From Acidimicrobiales bacterium (GTDB lineage: Bacteria > Actinomycetota > Acidimicrobiia > Acidimicrobiales > Aldehydirespiratoraceae), in the NCBI GenBank assembly GCA_029263175.1, contig JAJCXZ010000059.1, positions 81,909 to 116,226 on the forward strand: a stretch of 34,318 bases of DNA, in the 5' to 3' direction. A model generated the notes under the pieces. The model made no database searches. It was given only the letters and a program-made list of their open reading frames with translations, and was not told the origin of the DNA. Position numbers and translations under genes: made by a program. Positions 8,249 to 20,792 of the stretch are shown piece by piece. The stretch's first letter is position 1; the number at the start of each line of letters is the position of its first letter.

Positions 8249-9502
8249 GTGGGTCCCTCCAGCTTCGAGCACTATCTCGACCGGCTCGATGTGGCGCACC
8301 TGGTCGACGATGGCACCATCTCGCGAGACGATCTCGTTGCTGTCATCCGACGGCTCGATGCTGCGGTCGCCGAGATCGATGGGCACGGTTTCGACCCGAC
8401 GCCGTTCGAGCCGCAACCTCGGCTTCGCGAATCCGTCGGCTTGCCCGATGGCGTTCAGCTCTGGGTGAAGGACGAGACGGGCAACGTTTCCGGAAGCCAC
8501 AAGGCCCGTCATCTCTTCGGCGTCGCGATCCGTGAATCAGTCGTGCCGTCGGGCGATGGAGCATGGGCGATCGCGTCGTGTGGCAATGCCGCCCTCGGGG
8601 CCTCGGTCGTCGCCGCGGCCGTCGACCATGAGCTCGAGGTCTTTGTCCCGACATGGGCCAACGATGCCGTCGTGGACCATATGGAGGGTCTGGGCGCACG
8701 GGTGGTTCGCGCCGATCGTGAGCCTGGAGTGCTCGGCGATCCTGCCCATCACGCCATGGTCGCCGCCGTCGCGGCCGGCGCAACGGCGTTCTCCTGCCAA
8801 GGCACCGACACCCCGGCGGCGATCGATGGCGGTCGCACGATCGCGTATGAGATGGTCGACACGCTGGCGGCTCGGGACGCGCCCGCCGCGCCGCAGCTCG
8901 ATCGCCTCTTTGTCCAGGTGGGTGGTGGAGCCCTTGGGACCGCTGTCGTTACCGGGCTTGCCCGTACCGAACTCGAGTCCCTGCCTGTCGTTCACGCCGT
9001 GCAGACTCTCGGCAATCACCCGCTGGTTCGGGCGTGGGACACCCTGGTGGCCGAGCTCACCGGGGCGACCGTGGAGCCGACGGTTGGTGGACGACTACGC
9101 GCCGCGAAAGAACTCGGCGTGCTCGACGATCCCGCCATCCGAGAAGCGCTGGCGCGTCTCAGTGCCAACCCTGCGGCCTACATGCGAGCCTGGGACGATG
9201 AACCGACGTCCTACGCCAGCGGCATCCTGGACGACATCACCTACGACTGGATGCAATTGATCGAGGCGATGCTGCGCACCGGCGGTTACCCGATTGTGGC
9301 GACCGAGGCGGCGCTCCGAGAGGCACACCAGGTTGCCCATCAACACACGGACATTCCCGTGTGTCCGACCGGCGCCGCTGGTCTTGGCGGGTTGATCACC
9401 CTCCACGAGAACGAGCCCGGCGCAATTGTCGATGGCGAACGGATCGCCGTACTGTTCACGGGCCGGATGCGACCAGGCGATCCGGATCCCCTCGCGAACT
9501 GA
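8249..9502 (+). CDS. Second fold-type-II PLP-dependent enzyme
   Basis: 417-aa threonine-synthase/diaminopropionate-lyase-like PLP enzyme. It carries KDETGNVSGSHKARHLF at 74-90 with Lys85 as Schiff-base lysine, SCGNAALGAS at 110-119 as substrate loop, and QVGGGALGTAV at 223-233 as phosphate loop. It is distinct in sequence from the neighbouring 513-aa enzyme, so the pair is not a simple tandem duplication. GTG 8249 starts 8 bp after the previous stop, and the MFS gene begins 7 bp after this one. Close spacing suggests that the two enzymes act in the same pathway or as a complex, with the transporter moving substrate or product. Substrate unknown. Confidence 0.85.
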   Translation: MGPSSFEHYLDRLDVAHLVDDGTISRDDLVAVIRRLDAAVAEIDGHGFDPTPFEPQPRLRESVGLPDGVQLWVKDETGNVSGSHKARHLFGVAIRESVVPSGDGAWAIASCGNAALGASVVAAAVDHELEVFVPTWANDAVVDHMEGLGARVVRADREPGVLGDPAHHAMVAAVAAGATAFSCQGTDTPAAIDGGRTIAYEMVDTLAARDAPAAPQLDRLFVQVGGGALGTAVVTGLARTELESLPVVHAVQTLGNHPLVRAWDTLVAELTGATVEPTVGGRLRAAKELGVLDDPAIREALARLSANPAAYMRAWDDEPTSYASGILDDITYDWMQLIEAMLRTGGYPIVATEAALREAHQVAHQHTDIPVCPTGAAGLGGLITLHENEPGAIVDGERIAVLFTGRMRPGDPDPLAN

Positions 9503-9509
9503 CCGCCCC

Positions 9510-10685
9510 ATGTCCGACCATCTCCGAGAGCGCCGCGTCGTGTCTTTGGCGATCATCATGTCGTCGGCCGCGGTGGCCCAGGCCTTCGGCCGCTTCACCT
9601 GGGGTGTGGTGCTCCCGAACGCACGTGACGATGTGCTCGACGGATCCAACACCCTCGCCGGGATGTTCGGTTCGATCAATGTCTTTGCCTACCTCATGGG
9701 CACGATCCTGGTGGCGTGGCTGTCGTCTCGGCTCACCCTTGTCTGGCTGATGCGAGTCGGGCTGATGATGTCGACCACCGGTTTGGCGCTCGCGTCATTC
9801 GCCCCTGCACCGTGGGTGCTGGGGGTCTCACTCTTCATCATGGGACTCGGAGGCGCCGTGATCTGGGTGCCGGCCCCCGGAATTGCGGCCCGATACTTCC
9901 CGGCCACTCGCCGAGGATTGGCATCAGGGATCGTCGGTTCCGGAATTGGCGTCGGCATCGTATTTGCCGGCCGTCTCGCCGGCTGGGTCGACGACGGCAC
10001 CGATGATGCCTGGCAACGCGTCTACAGAGTCGAACTCGTGCTGGCGGTGATCGTGCTGATCCTGGTCTTCGCCGCCCTCAAGTCTCGCGGCGAGCGGCCG
10101 TCAGTGGCCGGCGGCTTTGGTGGTTTCGGTGCTCTGCGCACCGTCGCCGCGTGGAAACCGATGACCCTTGCCTATACCGCGTACGGATTCAGCTACATCC
10201 TCATCATCTCGTTTCTGGTTGCCCGACTCGAGGACGACAGCGGGTTCACCGAAGGTCGGTCGGCGTTGGTGTTCTCGGTTGTGGGGCTTGCCATCATCGC
10301 CGGCGGTCTCACGATCGTGCCGCTTTCTGATCGGTTGGGCCGCCGTAACACCCTGGTTGTCGCGTTCTTGTCGTGGGCTGCCGCGTCCCTGTTGATCCTG
10401 ACCGGCAACACAGTTGCGGTATTCATCGCCGCGGTGATGATCGGGCTGATGTTCAGTGGAATTCCGGGCACGATCATCGCGCACATCGTCTCGCACACCG
10501 ACGAGACGAGCTACGGGCCCGCGTTCAGTGCGATGACGTTGGCATTTGGCCTCGCCCAGGCCATCTCCCCTCAGATCGGCGGTGCCATTGCCGATTGGCA
10601 GGGGTCATTCACCGCGGTTTTCGTGTTGGCGGCGATTGTGGCCGGGTTGGGTGCCGTCGCTTCAGCGAAGATTCCGTCATCTTGA
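9510..10685 (+). CDS. MFS transporter
   Basis: 391-aa inner-membrane transporter of the major facilitator superfamily with about 12 hydrophobic segments. The inter-domain loop (after ALKSRGERP, about residue 200-220) and the LSDRLGRRNTLV motif at the start of the second half (the family's D-R-x-G-R-R signature) are visible. YFPATRRGLASGIVGSG is the typical TM4-5 region. ATG 9510 (MSDHLRERRVV) is preferred over the more upstream ATG 9426, which lies inside the preceding gene. It follows the two PLP enzymes by 7 bp, implying transport of an amino acid or related metabolite handled by them. Direction and substrate cannot be told. Confidence 0.88.
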   Translation: MSDHLRERRVVSLAIIMSSAAVAQAFGRFTWGVVLPNARDDVLDGSNTLAGMFGSINVFAYLMGTILVAWLSSRLTLVWLMRVGLMMSTTGLALASFAPAPWVLGVSLFIMGLGGAVIWVPAPGIAARYFPATRRGLASGIVGSGIGVGIVFAGRLAGWVDDGTDDAWQRVYRVELVLAVIVLILVFAALKSRGERPSVAGGFGGFGALRTVAAWKPMTLAYTAYGFSYILIISFLVARLEDDSGFTEGRSALVFSVVGLAIIAGGLTIVPLSDRLGRRNTLVVAFLSWAAASLLILTGNTVAVFIAAVMIGLMFSGIPGTIIAHIVSHTDETSYGPAFSAMTLAFGLAQAISPQIGGAIADWQGSFTAVFVLAAIVAGLGAVASAKIPSS

Positions 10686-11313
10686 CGCTTTCTTTATCTT
10701 TGCTCTCCATACTGCCCACCTGATGCCCAACGGATCTTCCATGCCCGGACAGCCGCAACCACGAGAGACTGCGGCGCGCCTGCGCGCCAAGAAAGTGTTG
10801 ATCCTGCTGTTTCGACCGGCTGCGGCGCTCACTGAGCGGATCGGAACGCCGCTCGTTCGCTCCTGGCGTCACGCCCGACTCGCCGCCCATCTTTCGAAGC
10901 CGCTCCCCGTTTCCTGTGTGTTGGTCGGCCGCTTGATCGTTGACCGCAACATGAAGCTGACCGTCGGCGAACGCCTGCTCTGCTACGACGGTGTCGTCCT
11001 TCAGTCCGACATGGGCGGGCGGGTGGAAATCGGCGATGACGTGATCCTCGCCGGTGGCGTGCACATCGTCGCGTTCGAGCGGGTCACGATCGGGAACGGC
11101 GTGATGATCGGCGAACACGCAAGCATTCGTGATGCGAACCACGACACTGCCGCGCCCGAGCGCCTGCGCGATGCCGGTCACATCTCGACGCCAGTGGTGA
11201 TCGAGGACAACGTCTGGATCGGTCGTGGGGTCGCGGTGATGCCCGGTGTCACCATCGGGCGCGACAGCGTCGTCGGCGCGAACTCGGTGGTGACGAAGGA
11301 TGTGCCGCCTGGT

Positions 11314-14668
<3,355 letters not shown>

Positions 14669-14676
<8 letters not shown>

Positions 14677-17600
14677 GGTCGGCGCCGTTCACGGCGAGGT
14701 ACGGGGCGAGGTCGGGATCGTCGGCGATCCGGCGCCAGTCGCGGTGCTGATGGGAGAGCCCGAGGCCGTCGGGCTCACAGAACCAACAGTCGACCCATGG
14801 CCGGAAGCTCGGGGTCGCCGGATGCTGCGGGAACACACCGGCACCGATCCCGTCGCTGATCTCGGCGACGATGCCGAGCGCAGCGTCGGTGACCGGCTCG
14901 GTGATCGGATAGCCGACCGTGGAGAACTGGCCCCGAGAAGTGACGAACCAGTAGGCGCCGCGAGCAGGGTTGTCGATCCCCAGGACGCTGCGAGCGGCCA
15001 GGGCGTAGAGCACGAGCTGAAGATGCGCCCCGCCCGGCACGGGGTCCTCGGCGGTGAGCTTGTCGTAGCCGCGGGTAGAGCCGGTCTTGTAATCGATCAC
15101 GGTGAGCGTGCCGTCGCGGGCCTCGTCGATGCGATCGATCGCGCCTCGTAGGCGAAGCGAGCGACCGTCGGGAAGGGTGATCTCGATTGGTGGGGTCGAT
15201 GAACCGGGCATGCCGAACGGCAACTCGGTTGCGATGGGTCGCGTCCCGTGAGCCGCACGCTGGATGTTGTCGAACGCCAGGAATCCCGTGAGATCCTGGA
15301 GAAGCACCTGGCGCTCACGATTCCAGTAGACGCGGCGGCCGACCATGCCGCGAGCAGCCAGGCGATCCGCCTCCGCCTCACCCAGATCCCGCAGCCGGCG
15401 GAGCTGAGCCCCGGTCCAACCGATCCCTGGTTCGGGCACGGCATTCGTGATGATCTGTTCGTCGAGCCACTGGTCCAGGACGTCGTGAATCAGCGACCCT
15501 CGGGTGAGTGGGGTGATTCGGTAGGACTCCTCGGGATCCTCCACCGGATCGACCCGAAGTACATGGCGGACGAAGTAGGCGTGGGGACATGACGCCCACA
15601 TCTCCAGTCGGGTTGCCGATGTGATCTGGTCGGGGCTGATCGGCGAAGGCAGCGTGATGCCGCGGAGATCCCCGTCGGTGGCCAGGTTGCCGTCGAAACG
15701 GGTGAACCGCGGCGACTGTCGACCGGCCGTGAGAGCCACGGCCCGCTCGAGTTCGGGACGCTCGCGCAGCACCGGGTGCTGGGTGATGTCGCCGGAGTCC
15801 TCGGCGTGATCGAGTAGAGCGCGGACGTCGTACTCCTGAGGATGGGCAGGGAATCCCGCGGCTCGAAGACCGGCGATGAACGACGGAACCTCGGTGAGCC
15901 AGTCGCCGGTGCGCTGGTTGAGATCCTCAGCCGATGGTCGGCAGTGGTCCCGCTGTTCCACGGTGTCGAGTAGCCATCGAGACGGGGCCCGCTCGGCATT
16001 GCGCCGTAGATCGCCCCTCGGAAACGTGAATGTGGTGTGTTCGGCCGCACTCATCACCGCGAGCAGCGCCCGGTGCTGATCGTCGGCCGCGGCGGCCAAG
16101 AGCGGAAGATCGCGGCCTGCGATGCCGCGGATGCGGTCGGGTAGGAGTGGATCGTCGCGACGTCGCGCCGGCATAGAGCCCTCCGCCAGCCCGAGGATCA
16201 CTGCCGTATCGAGTTCGAGACCGATCGCATGGTCGACGGGTCCGACGAGAACGCCATGACCGAAGGTGCCGTGCCGACCGAGGTCGTCGCCGAGCTGGAG
16301 TTCGAGGGCTCGACGGAATGCAGATGTCGATGGGGAGGGGTCGATCCCGTCGAGATCGCCGAGCCGGTCGATGGCGGCATCGATCCGTTGACCGGCGGCG
16401 CGCTCTTCGGCGGGCCAGTGCTCCCGCAGGGACTCGCCGCCGAGATAGGTGCGGACCAGTGAACGACACCAGCCGGCGAGGCCCGACCACGACGCTGCTC
16501 TGGCGCCGGGATTCAGCGCTTGCGCGAGCGTGAGAACGAAGGTGCGGAGGTCGCCGGCGTGGCCGGCATCGCGACGGAGACGCGCTGCACGCCAGGCTTC
16601 CTCTTCGTGGAGTTCGAGCCGCTCGGCGTCGGATTCCAGGTCGACTCGGAGCTGATCGAGACGTTCGTCCCATTGGGTCGGCCCGGCCACGATGCCGGCG
16701 GCTCGCGACGCACGCTCCCAGGCCGCCACGGGTGCGGGCCGGTTGTCGAGTCCTCGAATAGGGGCGCCGGCCAGCCACGCGGCGACGTCGTGCCGCGAGA
16801 AGTTGTGGTCCGTGAGGCCGAGCAATGCGAGCAGCGAACGTCCGAGCAGCGACGCATCGGCGGTGCGCACTGATGTGCCGAACCACGGGATCTCGGCCGC
16901 GTCCAGGGCGTCTCCCACGAGTCGGGCGTAGGGCTCGCGGGAGCCGAACAGGATTGCCGTGCGATCGAAGGGTTGGCCGCGTCGGGCCGCGTCGGTGATG
17001 AGACGTACCGCGTGGCGGACTTCGTCATCGGCATCGGACACGCTGATGGCCTGATCGGCGATGGGTACAACCGGCGCACCCTCGACGCGCCATGTGAGCC
17101 CGAGCGTCTGGACGAGTTCGCGCACCGAGGCATCGGCCTCCACGACTCCGGTGACCCCGGCGACGACCTCGACCGATTGTGATTCGCTCAGCGCCCGGAT
17201 CAGGCGGGCCTGGTTGCTGGTGAGCCTCTGGGGGAGATGAATCAGGGTCGGGCCGAGCTGGCGTGCGACCGGAGATCCGGCGACAAGTTGCTCGATGGCG
17301 GCGGCGATGAGGTCCTGCTCGTCGGAGAACCCCGGCGCGAGCCGGGCGTGGACGCTCTCGTGGATTCGGACGACATCGGCGATGCGGACCGGTTGGTTCT
17401 TCAGTCGAGCGCGACCGCCCGCATCGACCTCGGACAGGGCCCGGTGGGCACGGACGAGCGACCGCTCGGTGGTCGGATGGGTGTGAACGCCGGCGAAGTG
17501 GCCGGGATCCTCGGCGAGCACGGCCCGTACGGCGCCGGCCAGGACGGGGGTCGAGACGGGTCGGCGTCCCGAGGCTGCGACTCGGCCGGCACCGAGCAGT

Positions 17601-17809
17601 TCGGCCAGGCGGTAGGGGGTGAGGAACGTGACGCCGGCGATGCCGCCGCGCCGGCCGAGCGCTCGCCGGGCGGCGATGCCGATCTGGTTGGAGTGCACCA
17701 CAACGGTGACCGGTGCCAGGGCATCGTCGGCCTTGTGGGTGGCGACCCGAGCCGCGAGCGTGTCGTGAGCGGCCGGTCCGTAGCTGGTCGTGGTGAGGGA
17801 GATGGCCAT
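14669..17809 (-). CDS. addB: AddB-like nuclease subunit with partial Fe-S cysteine set
   Basis: 1046-aa partner of the AddA-like subunit. The N-terminal two-thirds look like an inactive UvrD-like motor, because no Walker A motif is visible where one is expected (VVVHSNQIGIAARRAL). The C-terminal PD-(D/E)XK nuclease is intact: GAIDRIDEARDG, TVIDYKTGSTRG and HLQLVLYALAA. AddB nucleases hold a 4Fe-4S cluster with four Cys around the nuclease domain. Here Cys741 (WASCPHAYF) and Cys1008/Cys1011 (DCWFC) are present, but the last Cys is absent and His1020/His1022 lie nearby. The gene is first in a two-gene operon. A TACGAT box 9 nt before ATG and a 15-bp palindrome just upstream may form its promoter. 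Confidence 0.87.
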
Positions 17810-17818
17810 CCGTCAGTG

Positions 17819-17844
17819 ATCGTACGCACCTGCTGTGACAGCAG
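17819..17844 (-). promoter_or_regulatory. addBA promoter with 15-bp palindrome
   Basis: On the minus strand TACGAT (complement of 17819-17824) lies 9 nt before the ATG at 17809. CTGCTGT-G-ACAGCAG (17830-17844) is a perfect 7-bp inverted repeat immediately upstream, in the -10/-35 spacer region. It could be a repressor site for the DNA-repair operon or a tail-less terminator stem for the preceding DUF3097 gene; there is no T-run. Confidence 0.4.
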
Positions 17845-17853
17845 CAGGGTCGG

Positions 17854-18687
17854 TCAGTGTTCGGGTGGCGCCACGAAGTCGATGAGCTCTTCGACCGCGC
17901 CGAGCAGAGGGATCTCGAGGTCGGTCCACGACGTGACCCTGGCGAGGATCTGCTGCCAGAACTGGCCCGTGGATCCGGTGGCGCCGAGGCCGGACATCAC
18001 GCCTTCTTTCCACGGCTGGCCCCTGGGAACATCGGGCCAGCGTTCGATCCCGACGACGCTGGGCTTCACGGCCTGCCAGATGTCGATGAATGGGTGGCCA
18101 CAGATCTTCACGTTGGGGTCGTCGACCTCGGCGGCGATGTGTGACTCCTTGGAGCCGTCGACCAGATGGTCGAGCAGGATGCCGAGTCGCCGGTTGGGGC
18201 CAGGGCGGAACCCCCGAACCCGGTCGGCGAGGTCGTCGGCGCCTTCCAGTTGCTCCACAACCACGCCCTCCACGCGGAGATCATCGCCCCAGACCTTCTC
18301 GATCAGTTCGGCATCGTGGATGCCTTCGACCCAGAGCCGGCTGGCCCGAGCCATCCGAGCGGGCACGTGGCCTGCTGAGATCGAACCGCTCGCCGTGACG
18401 CCAGGCGCAACGGCCTCCCGGCGCGGGACCACCAGCTTGCACGGCACGCCCTTACCGTCGATATCGGCCCGCACGGAGCCGGGCTCGTAGCGGACCGAAT
18501 GATCGCGGCCATGTCGATCGCGCAGAACCAGTTTCGGGTCACTGAACTGCATGACAACGCCGACAACACCGCTCGCCCGATCCTCGAGCACAAGCCCCGA
18601 ACGCACAGCAACGACCGGATAGTCGCGCTTGGCCTTGCTCGGGCCATTGAGATCGAGTGGCTCCGAGAGCATCCCATCATGTGGCAT
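17854..18687 (-). CDS. DUF3097 family protein
   Basis: 277-aa protein of an actinobacterial family of unknown function (DUF3097). Typical blocks are the opening YPVVAVRSGLVLEDRASG, ASRLWVEGIHDAELIEKVWG near the middle, VVVEQLEGADDLADRV, and RLGILLDHLVDGSKES followed by CGHPFIDIWQAVKP. The central block recalls a TOPRIM-like arrangement (VEGIHDAE) with downstream acidic LLDHLVDGSK, so nucleic-acid work is possible but unproven. The start MPHDGM at 18687 is supported by a TACGAT box exactly 6 nt upstream. The gene is divergent from the MerR-MenF gene and shares its 109-bp control region. Family recognition is confident; function is unknown. Confidence 0.85.
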   Translation of the reverse strand: MPHDGMLSEPLDLNGPSKAKRDYPVVAVRSGLVLEDRASGVVGVVMQFSDPKLVLRDRHGRDHSVRYEPGSVRADIDGKGVPCKLVVPRREAVAPGVTASGSISAGHVPARMARASRLWVEGIHDAELIEKVWGDDLRVEGVVVEQLEGADDLADRVRGFRPGPNRRLGILLDHLVDGSKESHIAAEVDDPNVKICGHPFIDIWQAVKPSVVGIERWPDVPRGQPWKEGVMSGLGATGSTGQFWQQILARVTSWTDLEIPLLGAVEELIDFVAPPEH

Positions 18688-18693
18688 CGACCG

Positions 18694-18699
18694 ATCGTA
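18694..18699 (-). promoter_or_regulatory. Leaderless -10 box for the DUF3097 gene
   Basis: TACGAT on the minus strand lies 6 nt before the ATG at 18687. No Shine-Dalgarno sequence is present, so the mRNA is predicted to be leaderless. Confidence 0.5.
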
Positions 18700-18754
18700 G
18701 AAGAGTGTGTTCGCCTCGAGGTGGAGCGGGGTACCGGCACCACCATCAACGATC

Positions 18755-18789
18755 GGAGCTGTCACTCGGGGAGTCACAGCTCCTACTAT
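18755..18789 (+). promoter_or_regulatory. MerR-type operator/promoter of the men operon
   Basis: A 29-bp near-perfect dyad covers 18755-18783: arms GGAGCTGTCACT and AGTCACAGCTCC, one mismatched pair and a 5-nt centre CGGGG. It directly abuts the -10 box TACTAT (18784-18789), which ends 7 nt before GTG 18797. CTGTCA (18759-18764) matches 4 of 6 bases of TTGACA and gives a 19-bp spacer, the long spacer typical of MerR-controlled promoters. The first gene encodes a MerR-type domain, so autoregulation is the natural reading. Confidence 0.65.
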
Positions 18790-18796
18790 GGATCTC

Positions 18797-20791
18797 GTGC
18801 ACGAGTTCCGGGTTGAAGAGTTGGCTGAGGCGGCCGACATCGCGGTCGACACCGTGCGGTACTACCAGCGCCAGCAACTCTTGGCACCGCCGCGCCGAGA
18901 GGGTCGACGGGCCATCTACGACGCGTCGCATCTCGAACGTCTGGCCGAGATCCGGCGCCTCGCGGACGAAGGATTCAGCCTCACCCAGATCCGTAGCTTG
19001 TCAACCGAGGACGCGTCCGGGCTGCTCGCTGATCTCGCTGCCCAGAACGCTGCCGATCCGGAGCTCGACAAGGCCGAGCTGGCGCGCCGCGCCGACGTGC
19101 CGGAGTTCATCGTCGACGTGGTGGTCAGCGCCGGCTTGATCGCCCCTTCCGGCGATACGGGCGAAGAGCGCTTTCCCGCGGATGCCGTCGACATGCTGGT
19201 GGCCGCGAAGACGCTCGTGAACGCGGGCGTGTCGATGGAAGAGCTGACCGCGCTCGCCCTGCGTCATGCAACCCACATCGAGGATGTGGTCGACGACGCC
19301 ATCGGAGTTTTCAAACGCCAGAGCGATCGAAACGGCGAGGACCGGGACGAGCTCATCGCCCTGATGCATCGGCTCGTGCCGGTTGCCTCATCGCTGGTCG
19401 GCCAGCACTTCGAACGCACGTTGCGGACGCGTGCCCTCGCTCGCCTCGGCGATGAGACGCTGGACGACGACGGAGGCGTGGTCGTGTTCTCACGTCGACT
19501 CGTCGAACGGGTCGATCCCGTCTCCGTCTTCATGACCGCCACCGACGGCCACCGGGCCCTCTGGATTCGCCCCGAGCTCGGCCAGGCCATCGTCGGAATC
19601 GGGGCCGTCGATACGATTGAGCCGTATGGCGAGAACCGGTTCTCGGCCGCGTCGGCGGCCAGGGCTGCATTGGGTGCTCGGGTTCGCCGCCATGGCCCCA
19701 CCGATGCGCCTGCTCCGGTGCTGTTGGGTGGGTTTTCGTTCGCCACGGGTTCGAGCAAGCACGGACCTGACTGGACCGGTTTCCCCGATGCCCGCTGGGT
19801 GCTCCCCGAGATCACGTTCTACGACCGGCCCGACGGGTCCTGGTTGATCGCTGCTGCCCGCATGGCGTCCGGCGACGACGAACGCATCGTGCTCGAATCG
19901 TTGGAGGCTCGAGTCGACGCGCTGGCCGCGGCACCGGCGTCGCCGGTGGAGGCCACCGACGTATTGCAGGGTGAGCCGAACGCCGACGACCAGGTCTATG
20001 TCGATCTTGTGGCCTCAGCCGTTCGCGACATCCGGGCCACCGACATGGGCAAGGTCGTGTGCGCCCGCGTGCAGGAGCGGGAGTCGATCGACATCGGAGT
20101 CACGCTTCAGCGTTTGGTTCCTCGCTATCCGACGTGCGCGGTGTTCGCCTTCGGTGTCGGTGATCGAACGTTCCTCGGTGCCAGCCCTGAGCAGCTCGTC
20201 CTCCTCGATGGCCGTGAGGTGCAGACCGTGGCATTGGCCGGCACCACTGCTCGTGGGTGGGACGACACCACCGACGAGGCGCTCGGAGCCGAGATGATGG
20301 CCTCTGCGAAAGTCCGTGAGGAGCACCAGTTCGTGGTGGACGACATCACCACCCGTCTGGCGACCCTTGGATTGGTCGGCCGCACACCTGAGGAGCCAGG
20401 CGTGCTTCGCCTTGCCCGAGTGCAGCATCTGTGCACCCCGATCACTGCTCGTGTCGAACGCCGGCGCGGCGGGGTCAGCGACATGGACGTGATCCGAGTG
20501 GCGAGCGTGTTGCACCCCACGCCGGCCGTGGCCGGCACCCCCACGAAGGACGCCCTCGATTGGTTGCAGGACAACGAGAACCTCGATCGTGGCTGGTACG
20601 CCGCCCCGGTCGGGTGGTGCGATCTCGACGGGAATGGCGAACTACGGGTTGCCCTTCGCTCCGCCCTCGTGGATCCGGACCGGGTTCAGCTGATCGCCGG
20701 TGCCGGCATCGTGGCCGACTCGGTGCCGGAGGACGAATTGGCCGAGACTGCGGTCAAGCTTCGTGCTCTTCTCGACGTAATGGAGATGTGA
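18797..20791 (+). CDS. menF: MerR-type DNA-binding domain fused to isochorismate synthase
   Basis: One 664-aa open frame with two parts. Residues 1-75 are a MerR winged helix (FRVEELAEAADIAVDTVRYY, QLLAPPRREGRRAIYD, LERLAEIRRLADEGFSL). Residues 90-175 look like a second MerR-like helical unit (ELARRADVPEFIVDVVVSAG, VNAGVSMEELTALALRH). From about 228 onward it is a complete isochorismate synthase converting chorismate to isochorismate for menaquinone: DMGKVVCARV with Lys419 as the general base, FLGASPEQLV, AGTTARG, EEHQFVVDDI, LHPTPAVAGTP, GWYAAPVGWCD and the final AGAGIV/Glu-rich helix. GTG 18797 is chosen because a TACTAT box lies 7 nt upstream; ATG 18788 overlaps that box. GGAGG (19472-19476) 7 nt before an in-frame GTG at 19484 could also start a separate 435-aa enzyme. 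Heads the men operon. Confidence 0.88.
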   Translation: MHEFRVEELAEAADIAVDTVRYYQRQQLLAPPRREGRRAIYDASHLERLAEIRRLADEGFSLTQIRSLSTEDASGLLADLAAQNAADPELDKAELARRADVPEFIVDVVVSAGLIAPSGDTGEERFPADAVDMLVAAKTLVNAGVSMEELTALALRHATHIEDVVDDAIGVFKRQSDRNGEDRDELIALMHRLVPVASSLVGQHFERTLRTRALARLGDETLDDDGGVVVFSRRLVERVDPVSVFMTATDGHRALWIRPELGQAIVGIGAVDTIEPYGENRFSAASAARAALGARVRRHGPTDAPAPVLLGGFSFATGSSKHGPDWTGFPDARWVLPEITFYDRPDGSWLIAAARMASGDDERIVLESLEARVDALAAAPASPVEATDVLQGEPNADDQVYVDLVASAVRDIRATDMGKVVCARVQERESIDIGVTLQRLVPRYPTCAVFAFGVGDRTFLGASPEQLVLLDGREVQTVALAGTTARGWDDTTDEALGAEMMASAKVREEHQFVVDDITTRLATLGLVGRTPEEPGVLRLARVQHLCTPITARVERRRGGVSDMDVIRVASVLHPTPAVAGTPTKDALDWLQDNENLDRGWYAAPVGWCDLDGNGELRVALRSALVDPDRVQLIAGAGIVADSVPEDELAETAVKLRALLDVMEM

Positions 20792-20792
20792 G

